From a candidate division TM6 bacterium GW2011_GWF2_28_16 (GTDB lineage: Bacteria; Babelota; Babeliae; Babelales; UASB340): 33,703 bases of DNA. The DNA lies in NCBI GenBank assembly GCA_000989185.1, contig LBNX01000003.1, forward strand, positions 1 to 33,703, read 5' to 3'. This document shows, piece by piece, positions 16,130 to 23,259 of the stretch. The notes under the pieces are model-generated. The model was not told the DNA's origin. It ran no database searches and saw only the letters and a list, made by a program, of their open reading frames with translations. Within the stretch, counting starts at the first letter, position 1, and each line of letters begins with the position of its first letter. Both the position numbers and the translations under genes were made by a program.

Positions 16130-17092
16130 ATGTTTAAAAGAAATTTAAAATCATTTGTTTTGTTTATTGTATTATCACTTTTAAGTTTTCAAAACAGCTT
16201 TGCAGATCTATTGCCAGGCTCTGTTGTTCAAATTGGAAAAGATAATTATTCTAATATTGAAAATTTGAAAATAAATCAATTAATTGCAACGCAATACGAA
16301 AAATCGCCAGAAGAATTTCATCAAACTAAAATTTTTGATGTTTTTACATTAGAAAAATACTCAGATAAAGCAGTTGTAATTGAATTGACGCCCGAAGAAG
16401 GTGAATCTGGATTATTGATGGTTGGTTGTAATCAATATTTTGAACGTCAAAACGCTTTAACAAAATTAAAGCCTAAATTATTAGAAAAAGTAAAAAAAGG
16501 TAAAAAAAAGGCTTTACAAATATTGTTAAATGCAATTTGGGTTAAGGCTGAAGATTTAAAAGTTGGAGATATGTTAGTTGGTAAAGATGGCCAAACTTTA
16601 CGCGTAACAGAGGTTAAGCCATTTGAATTTAAGGAAAAACAAGATTTTTATGAAATTTCTTTAAAACATCATCATATGTATTATTTGCTAGATACAGCAG
16701 GAAATCATGTATTAACTCATAACATTGAGCCTTTTACTATATGTGCTTTAATTGTTGCAGGATGTTCTGCAATTGGAGTAGTCGGTGGAGTTGTTTATGC
16801 ATATAAAAGATCAAGAAGAGAAGGTGGTCCAACAAAAAAGGAAGTTGCTACACGTATGTTTTGGGGAAGCGTTATTGGAGCTGCTGTAGGCGTAGGCGTA
16901 TGTTTCTGTGTATATTATCCAACTGAAATTAAAAACTTTTTTTCACCTGTAATAAATTTCATTAAAACACATAAATCAGGATTGTCGATTTTAGCAGCAA
17001 CCTTAGGTGGTGCAGGAACCATTGGATATGAAGCATTTATTGCAAATGATCCAAGTAAATATACAGCAGTTGACTATGACCCTTTAATTTAG
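16130..17092 (+). CDS. Membrane protein with degenerate Hint domain
   Basis: A 320-residue protein with signal sequence 1-25 (FVLFIVLSLLSFQNSFA). Right after the expected cleavage site comes LLPGSVVQIGKDNYSNIENLK, which lines up with the start of Hint (Hedgehog/intein) domains of the pretoxin type, normally C..GT.V....G...IE.l..GD. The domain continues with VWVKAEDLKVGD-like (residues ~137-152) and VTEVKPFEF and closes with HVLTHN (H197-N198), the intein-type His-Asn end. The nucleophilic Cys expected at position ~27 is replaced by Leu, so autoprocessing should not occur. Two membrane segments follow (FTICALIVAGCSAIGVVGGVVY and GSVIGAAVGVGVCFCVYY). Hint domains normally sit just before toxin tips; here one is stand-alone and anchored. 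It starts a run of three closely spaced genes. Confidence 0.7.
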   Translation: MFKRNLKSFVLFIVLSLLSFQNSFADLLPGSVVQIGKDNYSNIENLKINQLIATQYEKSPEEFHQTKIFDVFTLEKYSDKAVVIELTPEEGESGLLMVGCNQYFERQNALTKLKPKLLEKVKKGKKKALQILLNAIWVKAEDLKVGDMLVGKDGQTLRVTEVKPFEFKEKQDFYEISLKHHHMYYLLDTAGNHVLTHNIEPFTICALIVAGCSAIGVVGGVVYAYKRSRREGGPTKKEVATRMFWGSVIGAAVGVGVCFCVYYPTEIKNFFSPVINFIKTHKSGLSILAATLGGAGTIGYEAFIANDPSKYTAVDYDPLI

Positions 17093-17101
17093 GCAAAAAC
17101 T

Positions 17102-18112
17102 ATGGTTTCTAATTTTAAAAAAATTTATTTTTTATTAATTTTTGTTTTTATACAATTTGGCTTATTTGCAAATGGAGAAAAAGCTCAACATATTATTAAT
17201 TATAATGAGCAAACTTATGAACGATTAATTGAATTTAGCAAAGGAAATAATACAGATTCTAATTTATTTAGAGATGAAAATCTAAACAAGATAAGATTAG
17301 AAAATGTTGTTTTGGGTAATATTATTATTGAAAGAACGAATCTTAATAATTCCAAATTTGTTAATTTTTCTTTTGAAAATAATTCAAAAATTTTAAATTC
17401 AGAATTAAATAAATCTTTTTTTAATGATACATTTTTTTATGATTCTGTAATAAATAATTCCCAAATAAACAAAAGCCAAATTGTTAGTTCCGTTTTTAAT
17501 AATTTTATTATATTTAATTCTAACTTTGGCAATGCAACAATTCTTAATTGTCGTTTTGCAAATATGATAAAAGATACAAATAAAGGCAACAAATGTTTTG
17601 TTTCTGACAACAATTTTAATTCTGCAACTATTAAATCTTGCACTTTTAAGTTGGTTGGGCTTAGAAATAACAATTTCTCTCAGGCTAGAATTGAAAAAAC
17701 ATCTCTTAAAAAATGTTTTATAATAGGTGCAGATTTTTCTAGAGCAACATTTGAAGATGTCCTTTTTGAAAAATGTACTTTTGTTGACTGTAAATCTTTA
17801 GATAAAATTTTTTTTGCTAAAAACGTTTCTTTTAATTTTTGTGAATTTATAAACACAAATAACAAAGATTATGCCAAAAATTTAATTCCAAGAATTAAAA
17901 ACTTAGGTGCAAATGTTATAAAAAAACCTGGTAAATGGAAAGAGTTTAAAGCTTTTGCAGGCGCAATAGTTGGAATTGCTGGCCATTTGGGCAATTCTGC
18001 TTTGTCTGGGTTAGCTTCAGAATATGCAAGAGCGCTTACTTCTGATTGCAATAAACTTTGTTCTATTAGTTTAGAGCAAAAGACAAATCCTAATGTATGC
18101 CAAATTAATTAA
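17102..18112 (+). CDS. Exported pentapeptide-repeat protein
   Basis: A 336-residue protein with a signal sequence (IYFLLIFVFIQFGLFA). From about residue 60 to 235 it has a right-handed beta-helix pattern of five-residue repeats with F or I at the centre (NSKFVNFSF, NSEL, NSQINKSQI, NSNFGNATILNCRF, NNNFSQARI, GADFSRATF, then CTFVDC). The C-terminal ~70 residues are Ala/Gly-rich helices (FAGAIVGIAGHLGNSALSGLASEYA) and end in a Cys-containing tail. Pentapeptide proteins act as DNA mimics, as effectors or in envelope contacts; no assignment is possible. It starts 9 bases after the Hint-like gene and is followed 8 bases later by the next gene, so the three are one operon. Confidence 0.8.
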   Translation: MVSNFKKIYFLLIFVFIQFGLFANGEKAQHIINYNEQTYERLIEFSKGNNTDSNLFRDENLNKIRLENVVLGNIIIERTNLNNSKFVNFSFENNSKILNSELNKSFFNDTFFYDSVINNSQINKSQIVSSVFNNFIIFNSNFGNATILNCRFANMIKDTNKGNKCFVSDNNFNSATIKSCTFKLVGLRNNNFSQARIEKTSLKKCFIIGADFSRATFEDVLFEKCTFVDCKSLDKIFFAKNVSFNFCEFINTNNKDYAKNLIPRIKNLGANVIKKPGKWKEFKAFAGAIVGIAGHLGNSALSGLASEYARALTSDCNKLCSISLEQKTNPNVCQIN

Positions 18113-18120
18113 GGAATTTT

Positions 18121-18768
18121 ATGTTAAACAAAAATATTTTAATTTTAATTATTTTTAATATTTTAAATTTTACACATAGCTACTCTAATGAAGCGCCCGC
18201 AAACTTAAAAACTGAAGTTTTTAGCAAAACAAATCCAGAAATTATTTATTATGAAAATAATAAATGTAATTTTTTAAAAAAAGAGCTTTTAGATAAAGTA
18301 AATATAATGTCTAAAGATGATAGTGTCCAAGCATTTACAATTTCAACACTATTTACAACTGCAATATGGATATTCGCTGAAAAATCATTAAAAAAAGATG
18401 AACTCATGAAACCGTTTCTTTATATCATTAGAGGAGTATTTGCTTTTCAGTGTTTTCTATATGCAATAATCTTACTTGGAAATAAATCATATAAAAAGCA
18501 ACTTATACAAGAAAATCTATTAAAAGTTATGGATGATTTCTTTAAAAATTATTCAACAGACCCAAACGCTACACTAGAAGTAAATTATCGCAGATTTGTT
18601 CCTCAAGAGTTATTAGTTACATTTGATGCAATTTACGATATTTATAAAAAAGATGGATCTGAATCATTAAAGGGTTTTGTAAATATTTTTAATGAGATCA
18701 GAAATCAATTTGTTTCTAGAAAAGAGCGTTATAATAATATAATTATAGAAAATAATATTATAAAATAA
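18121..18768 (+). CDS. Exported two-TM protein of unknown function
   Basis: A 215-residue protein with a signal sequence (ILILIIFNILNFTHSYS) and then, near residues 75-125, two hydrophobic segments (AFTISTLFTTAIWIFA and GVFAFQCFLYAIILLG) forming a hairpin. The C-terminal half is soluble and helical with charged residues (LLKVMDDFFKNY, ELLVTFDAIYDIYKK). I recognise no family. It ends the Hint-like/pentapeptide operon. The plan (export signal, TM hairpin, helical domain) resembles the other unknown proteins in this island without clear sequence similarity. Confidence 0.7.
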   Translation: MLNKNILILIIFNILNFTHSYSNEAPANLKTEVFSKTNPEIIYYENNKCNFLKKELLDKVNIMSKDDSVQAFTISTLFTTAIWIFAEKSLKKDELMKPFLYIIRGVFAFQCFLYAIILLGNKSYKKQLIQENLLKVMDDFFKNYSTDPNATLEVNYRRFVPQELLVTFDAIYDIYKKDGSESLKGFVNIFNEIRNQFVSRKERYNNIIIENNIIK

Positions 18769-18784
18769 TAATATCTAAATATTA

Positions 18785-18834
18785 CAGCCTGTACGAAACG
18801 CTTTATGGTTTAAGTGCTTATGTTGCAGGCTGAA
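18785..18834. repeat. Inverted repeat left of cassette B
   Basis: CAGCCTG (18785-18791) and CAGGCTG (18826-18832) can pair around a 34-base loop. The right arm lies in TGTTGCAGGCTGAA (18821-18834), which recurs with one change right of the cassette at 21237-21250. Confidence 0.5.
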
Positions 18835-18866
18835 TAACTTGGCGCTTTATTGATTTAGCACAAACA

Positions 18867-18907
18867 TTTTACAAATGTGATAAATTTTTCTAAAGTCTAT
18901 CAATTTA
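18867..18907 (+). promoter_or_regulatory. Twin upstream box, copy B
   Basis: Near-identical to 10190-10231: TTTTACAAA..TGATAAATTTTT.TAAAGTCTA.CA, with about 33 of 37 positions the same, although the genes downstream have diverged strongly. It lies about 45 bases before the ribosome site of the ankyrin gene, as in copy A to within a few bases. Conservation beyond that of the coding sequence points to function. Confidence 0.6.
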
Positions 18908-18948
18908 TTACTGTTTTTGTGTATTAATTAATTTTTAAAAGGGTTTTT

Positions 18949-19380
18949 ATGATGAATTTTAGTAAAAATTTGGGGTTACTATTTTTTGTTTCACTTTTTT
19001 CTATAAATTGTTCAGCTCAATTTTACAAAAAAGTTGAAGGAGTAACGCCTTTGATGAAGGCTGCAATTTATGCGGATTATGCTGAATTAAAAAAAATGGT
19101 TAAATCAGGCGTTAATATTAATAGTAAAGATTCTCAAGGACATGGTGTTTTATATCACTGTGCAAAATCTAATCAAGGGCCTAAGGATGCTTTTAAGTGC
19201 TGCAAATATTTAATTAAACATGGAGCTAAAGAAGATTTTGAATGTGATTATTTAGATCTTTTATATAAATATGATGTATTTTCAGAAATAAGAGATATTT
19301 TATATAAAAATATGAGTGTTTTTGCAAAAATTCGTTATAAAATTTGGAAGATGTTAGAAATTCCTGAAAATAAAAATTAA
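18949..19380 (+). CDS. Exported ankyrin-repeat protein, cassette B gene 1
   Basis: A 143-residue protein from ATG 18949 (a second ATG follows directly) after AAAAGGG. Signal sequence ending near NCSA (residue ~23), where the context FSINCSAQ could be a lipobox-like cleavage site. Ankyrin units: GVTPLMKAAIYADYAELKKM, VNINSKDSQGHGVLYHCAK and FKCCKYLIKHGAKEDF. The C-terminal tail MSVFAKIRYKIW is shared with the gene at 10279. It is about 80 residues shorter than that copy, having lost (or never gained) one or two repeats. Function unknown. Confidence 0.78.
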   Translation: MMNFSKNLGLLFFVSLFSINCSAQFYKKVEGVTPLMKAAIYADYAELKKMVKSGVNINSKDSQGHGVLYHCAKSNQGPKDAFKCCKYLIKHGAKEDFECDYLDLLYKYDVFSEIRDILYKNMSVFAKIRYKIWKMLEIPENKN

Positions 19381-19442
19381 TTCTTTTTGTAAAAAAAGAC
19401 TATTTTTTCACTTTTAAGAACTGGCCATTTGAAAACATAAGT

Positions 19443-19477
19443 TATTTTAGTTACCATAAATAATGGTTATTAAAATA
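19443..19477. promoter_or_regulatory. Imperfect inverted repeat upstream of cassette B gene 2
   Basis: TATTTTAGTTACCAT (19443-19457) and ATGGTTATTAAAATA (19463-19477) pair at 13 of 15 positions around a 5-base loop. Located 20 bases before the GGGGGT ribosome site of the next gene; possible operator or leader hairpin. Confidence 0.45.
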
Positions 19478-19507
19478 GCTTTGAACAAAATATAAATGGG
19501 GGTTTAT

Positions 19508-20569
19508 ATGTTCTTAAAAAGATTTAGTAAATATTTAATAGTAATATTATTTTCTTTAAATTTAGTTAATATTTTTTCTATGAACGAAAGAAATTTCGTT
19601 ATTTTTCAATGTGAAAATGAGCCTGAATATATTTTGGTTCGAGATATATTTTGTGATTTATCAATTAAAATAGCAAATACTTTATATACCGATAAAGATG
19701 ATATAAAAATTGCAGAATCTAATTTTGATAAAATATTTAAGAATTTTATTAAAGAGAGCTATAAAGAATTGGCTCAAATTTTTATTGATAGCGATGAAAA
19801 CAAAATCAAAATTTTTTCAAAAACCCTTTTAGATTATTTATGTACTTATGTAAACCAGGATGATGATAGATATGCAAATATTCAAACAGATATTAAAAAT
19901 AATTTTTTTGAAATATTAAATCTATTAGAAAAAGAATTTAATTTTAAGCCAGTAGGTTTTATTAGTGAAAATGATGTTAAATTCGAAGCATTTAAAGATT
20001 TGATTGAACGTTTATCTTTAAAAATTTCGAAATCTTTGATTTTAAATGATGAAGAAAAAAAGACAGCTTATTATGATATTTACGGTATTTTTTTCGACGT
20101 ATTAAAAGATAGTTATATTGAAATTATAGATAGAGCTTATCTTGGAAAAGATAAAGATATAGAATCTTTATCTACTCTATTATTATCAGTTATATATCAA
20201 GATTGTGATACTTTTGCAAAAAAGTATATTTCTTCAGATGATGATATTATTAACAATACAATTCAAACTATTAATTTTCTAATTAATAGAATAAAACTTA
20301 ATGAACAAGATGTTTTAGAAAAAATAAAGCTTGTTCTTATGAAATTCAGAAAAAAACCTTTATTAGAAAGAATTGGTTATTATGTTGAAAAAGTAAGAAA
20401 AGGTGTAGCGATTGGTTCTGGTACAATTTTAGTTTTATTAGCACCCGCTCTTATTGGTGGAACAAAGAAAGCATTTACATTTACCATAATTGAATATTCT
20501 GGTGGTGTATTTATTTGTACAACTATTGTGCCAAAGTTATTTAAAAAAATTTCTTCTTTATTAGATTAA
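19508..20569 (+). CDS. Exported helical-repeat membrane protein, cassette B gene 2
   Basis: Start taken as ATG 19508 with GGGGGT (19498-19503) in front; the in-frame start 12 bases upstream overlaps the ribosome site. The 353-residue product has a signal sequence (SKYLIVILFSLNLVNIFS). Two tandem copies of a ~95-residue helical unit follow, at about 45-140 and 162-260: compare DLSIKIANTLY...FDKIFKNFIKESYKELAQ with ERLSLKISKSLI...IYGIFFDVLKDSYIEIID. A C-terminal hydrophobic region (GVAIGSGTILVLLAPALIGG and YSGGVFICTTIVPKLF) follows. The cassette A counterpart at 11114 carries a single unit. No known family is recognised. The next gene starts 11 bases downstream. Confidence 0.72.
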   Translation: MFLKRFSKYLIVILFSLNLVNIFSMNERNFVIFQCENEPEYILVRDIFCDLSIKIANTLYTDKDDIKIAESNFDKIFKNFIKESYKELAQIFIDSDENKIKIFSKTLLDYLCTYVNQDDDRYANIQTDIKNNFFEILNLLEKEFNFKPVGFISENDVKFEAFKDLIERLSLKISKSLILNDEEKKTAYYDIYGIFFDVLKDSYIEIIDRAYLGKDKDIESLSTLLLSVIYQDCDTFAKKYISSDDDIINNTIQTINFLINRIKLNEQDVLEKIKLVLMKFRKKPLLERIGYYVEKVRKGVAIGSGTILVLLAPALIGGTKKAFTFTIIEYSGGVFICTTIVPKLFKKISSLLD

Positions 20570-20580
20570 CAGGGGGTTTT

Positions 20581-21222
20581 ATGTTTAAGAATTTAAAATT
20601 TAATTATATGTTTTTATTTCTTTTGGGTTTTACAATTAGTTTAACTCCAGAAAAAATTTCTAATTCTATTGATTCAAGTGATTTTAATGTAGAGAGTGTT
20701 TTAAATCAAAAAATGCTTAGTTTAGATTTAACAAATTTATCTAGTGATGGATTAACTGAATTGGCATCCAAAACAAAAAATATTGCAGAAATATTGGAAA
20801 ATAGTTCAAAAATAAAAAAATTAAATGAACCAGCTGTTACTGATAATAAAATTTATAAAAAATCATTAATAAAAGTTCTTGATAGTATATTTTTGAATAA
20901 TTTTATTGTTACAGGTGTTAGAAGTGGTTTAAGAGATGGTGTTAACAATATTGTAAAAACACAAATTGTCCCTCTTATTTTTAATACATTACTAACATTG
21001 GCAATTATATCTAAAATTACAGGGATTCCATTTGCTAGTTTGGTTTCAAATCTATGGAATTCGCTTTTTCCAGGCAAAGTTGACGTTTCTAAGGTTCCTA
21101 CTAGAAATGATTATGTAAAAGGACCTTTTGGGGCATATGCTATGGGATATGATATTGTAGTTGATAAACTAATAAATGGGTTTAACTTTGCGCGTAATTA
21201 TACAAAGTCGTTTTTTAAATAA
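20581..21222 (+). CDS. Exported TM protein, cassette B gene 3
   Basis: A 213-residue protein from ATG 20581 after GGGGG. Signal sequence (FNYMFLFLLGFTISLT), a helical region (LTNLSSDGLTELASKTKNIAEIL), LNNFIVTGVRSGLRDGVNN, and a hydrophobic segment (LIFNTLLTLAIISKITGIPF). It is the clear homologue of the gene at 11875; the two align across the helical region, the .NN....G...G motif and the ISK.TGIP.. turn, then differ at the C-terminus. No known family is recognised. Confidence 0.75.
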   Translation: MFKNLKFNYMFLFLLGFTISLTPEKISNSIDSSDFNVESVLNQKMLSLDLTNLSSDGLTELASKTKNIAEILENSSKIKKLNEPAVTDNKIYKKSLIKVLDSIFLNNFIVTGVRSGLRDGVNNIVKTQIVPLIFNTLLTLAIISKITGIPFASLVSNLWNSLFPGKVDVSKVPTRNDYVKGPFGAYAMGYDIVVDKLINGFNFARNYTKSFFK

Positions 21223-21236
21223 ATTAATAATACAAG

Positions 21237-21250
21237 TGTTACAGGCTGAA
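21237..21250. repeat. Repeat right of cassette B
   Basis: TGTTACAGGCTGAA, matching TGTTGCAGGCTGAA at 18821-18834 in 13 of 14 positions and in the same orientation. The pair brackets the three genes of cassette B. Confidence 0.5.
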
Positions 21251-21288
21251 ATAAAATAAACATTGATAATTTTTGTTAATAACAGCTT

Positions 21289-21316
21289 TTGCTGCATTTA
21301 ACTATTATGATATACT
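21289..21316 (+). promoter_or_regulatory. Putative promoter of the 121-aa exported protein gene
   Basis: TTGCTG, 16 bases, TATACT resembles a sigma-70 -35/-10 pair; the gene starts about 40 bases downstream behind AAGGGA. Confidence 0.4.
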
Positions 21317-21356
21317 ATAAATAAGCTTAATTAACTTAGTATTAAGGGATTTTATT

Positions 21357-21722
21357 ATGTATAAAAAGATTTTAAAAATATTAAAAGTTTTTGTGTTTTC
21401 TGGAATGTTATTTACTTTTGGTAAAGCAGAAGAGATTACACCAGATTTAAATAATTTGGCGGATTTAGAAATGGCTTTGGATCAAGAGCAAGCAACAGAT
21501 AACGAAAAGCAAGAATCTAAATTAAGCCAGTTATGGAATCTTTTAAGTAATACTGACCTAACTTGGGAAAGTAAATATATAATTTTATCTGAAGTATTAA
21601 AAGATCATGTTTCAGAAAATAAGAAAAAATATATTTTGGGTGCTGTAACTGTTGGAACAGCAGGTGCAGGTCTTTTAGCCTATTTAATTTATAATAAGTG
21701 TAATAAAGACGATAAAAAATAA
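21357..21722 (+). CDS. Small exported membrane-anchored protein
   Basis: A 121-residue protein: signal sequence (ILKVFVFSGMLFTFGKA), an acidic Gln/Glu-rich middle (LEMALDQEQATDNEKQES), a helical stretch, and one C-terminal TM segment (YILGAVTVGTAGAGLLAYLIY) followed by a charged tail (NKCNKDDKK). It is last in the exported-protein island and directly precedes rsmE by 10 bases, so rsmE may be co-transcribed with it. I recognise no family. Confidence 0.68.
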   Translation: MYKKILKILKVFVFSGMLFTFGKAEEITPDLNNLADLEMALDQEQATDNEKQESKLSQLWNLLSNTDLTWESKYIILSEVLKDHVSENKKKYILGAVTVGTAGAGLLAYLIYNKCNKDDKK

Positions 21723-21732
21723 AATTTAGTTT

Positions 21733-22506
21733 ATGAGCAAGCATGTATTTTCTTTATATATCGAAAATTTACAAGATTTATTAAATAAGTTTTCAAGCGA
21801 TTATATTCATAATTCTATTCTAGAAATTAAAGATAAAAGTTTACATACTCGTATTATTCAAGTTTTAAGACTTGATAAAGCAGATAATAAAGTTATCTTT
21901 TTTGATAATAATATAAATGTTTTAGTAGAGCTTTTGGATGAAACTTTTAAAAATAATAAAAATATTTTATTTAAAATTTTAGAAAAAAATAATAATAAAT
22001 TAATTAAGCCAGAAATAATTTTATGTCCTAGTATTGTCAAAAAACAAGCATTAGAAGAAATTCTGTATAGTGCTGCAGCTATGGGTGCAACAGAGGTTAT
22101 GCCCATAATAACTCAAAAAGCTTATAATAAATTTAATTTTGAACAAGAAAACTCTAGATTAAATAAAATTATGATAGCAGCTTGTGAACAATCTAAAAAC
22201 TATATTTTACCTGTATTACATGAGCCGGAAATTCTAGAAAAATTTTCAAATAAAATTAATAATTTAAATAATATAAATAAAATATATTTTGATTTTGATG
22301 GGCAAATTGCTACAGATATTATTTCTAAAATTAATAATAAAAATAAAAATTATTTATTTTTTGGGCCAGAATCTGGGTTTACAGATCAAGAGATAAGTTT
22401 ATTAAAAGAAAATAATTGTGAATCTATTTCTCTTACGCCAACTATATTACGAGCAGAGCATGCTGTTGCTGTTGGGCTTGGGCTTGTAAGATCACTTTTA
22501 AAATAA
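21733..22506 (+). CDS. rsmE: 16S rRNA (uracil-1498-N3) methyltransferase
   Basis: SPOUT-class methyltransferase that methylates U1498 of 16S rRNA. Seen: the N-terminal PUA-like part ending in HTRIIQVLRLDKADN, then KKQALEEILYSAAAMGATEVMPI, AACEQSKNYILP, the SAM-binding knot FFGPESGFTDQEI (family usually GPEGGFT; here one Gly is Ser), and SLTPTILRAEHAVAVGLGLVRSL. Length 257 is normal. ATG 21733 has no good ribosome site; coupling to the upstream small gene is likely. Convergent with tsaB. Confidence 0.92.
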   Translation: MSKHVFSLYIENLQDLLNKFSSDYIHNSILEIKDKSLHTRIIQVLRLDKADNKVIFFDNNINVLVELLDETFKNNKNILFKILEKNNNKLIKPEIILCPSIVKKQALEEILYSAAAMGATEVMPIITQKAYNKFNFEQENSRLNKIMIAACEQSKNYILPVLHEPEILEKFSNKINNLNNINKIYFDFDGQIATDIISKINNKNKNYLFFGPESGFTDQEISLLKENNCESISLTPTILRAEHAVAVGLGLVRSLLK

Positions 22507-22536
22507 TAGGATAAGATCCTTGCCCGGGATGACCCA
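22507..22536. repeat. GC-rich palindromic snippet between rsmE and tsaB
   Basis: AGGATAAGATCCTTGCCCGGGATGACCC contains GGATaagATCC and ATCC...GGGAT. Read on the minus strand it starts GGGTCATCCCGGGCAAGG, like the palindromic TCATCCCG-type intergenic repeats of several intracellular bacteria. It stands out against the A/T background; it may be a repeat remnant, or serve as the convergent terminator. Confidence 0.4.
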
Positions 22537-22540
22537 AAAA

Positions 22541-23242
22541 TTATTTTTTACTTTGTATAGCAAAATTTTGAGATTTTAAATATAACGGTTCAAGTTTAAA
22601 GCTTAATTTTGATTTATCGTTTTCCCAAATATTTTTAGCCATTTTTGCAATTTGTTCTGTATTGGCATTTGCAATATCCAAAAAGAAAATATCTTGTGAA
22701 GATTCTTTTAATTCTTTTAAGATTAAATCTTTATGTAAAAGTGCGCCGTTACCTGTAAATATTATTTTTTTATTTAAAAAATTTTCTTTTATATTAGTGA
22801 GTAATAAATTTATTTTTGTGTAATTATTAGGGTAAATGTTATTTATTTTGTAATAAACATCGTTATTGTAAGCATTTAAAAGAGTAATTAATAAATCTTG
22901 ATCTTGTGTGTTTTTAAGTTCATTTGCAGCTTGAGCTGCTAATGCTTCGAGCCCATCAATGCCTATTAATGGTATTTTGCTTGCAAACGCAAGCCCATTA
23001 ACAGTGCTAATTGTTACTCTTAAAGATGTAAATGCGCCTGGACCTTGGTCCACGGCAATAAAACTTAAATCGCTTAAATCTAAATTATTTTTATGTAATA
23101 AATCTTGAATAATAGGTATTAATGTAGAACTGGCTTTAAAATTATCCTGAACTATTTTAGTAAGACATGTAAAATTTTTATAAAGAGCAACTTCTAAAAC
23201 TGAATAGCTGCCTTGAATTGCCAAAAAAAATATATTGTTCAT
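22541..23242 (-). CDS. tsaB: tRNA threonylcarbamoyladenosine protein TsaB
   Basis: Partner of TsaD in making t6A37 on ANN-decoding tRNAs. ASKHA-type fold: FFLAIQGSYSVLEVALYK at the N-terminus, then LSFIAVDQGPGAFTSLRVTISTVNGLAFA and IPLIGIDGLEALAAQAA, the strongest TsaB signature. The C-terminal half (LITLLNAYNNDVYYK) is Asn-rich. Length 233 is normal. The N-terminal strand reads AIQGS where the family usually has IDTS, a change worth noting. It follows a small zinc-ribbon gene by 17 bases. tsaD is in the same window at 29823. Confidence 0.9.
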   Translation of the reverse strand: MNNIFFLAIQGSYSVLEVALYKNFTCLTKIVQDNFKASSTLIPIIQDLLHKNNLDLSDLSFIAVDQGPGAFTSLRVTISTVNGLAFASKIPLIGIDGLEALAAQAANELKNTQDQDLLITLLNAYNNDVYYKINNIYPNNYTKINLLLTNIKENFLNKKIIFTGNGALLHKDLILKELKESSQDIFFLDIANANTEQIAKMAKNIWENDKSKLSFKLEPLYLKSQNFAIQSKK

Positions 23243-23259
23243 AAAAGTATCTGAAAAAA

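Noticed and set aside
17437-18051. Minus-strand open frames opposite the pentapeptide gene
   Set aside because: Periodic repeats on the plus strand keep the opposite strand open; no start signal or recognisable product.
18781-18840. Possible tRNA or small structured RNA with paired CAGCCTG/CAGGCTG arms
   Set aside because: No T-loop, anticodon arm or acceptor stem can be drawn; only one short stem with a long loop.
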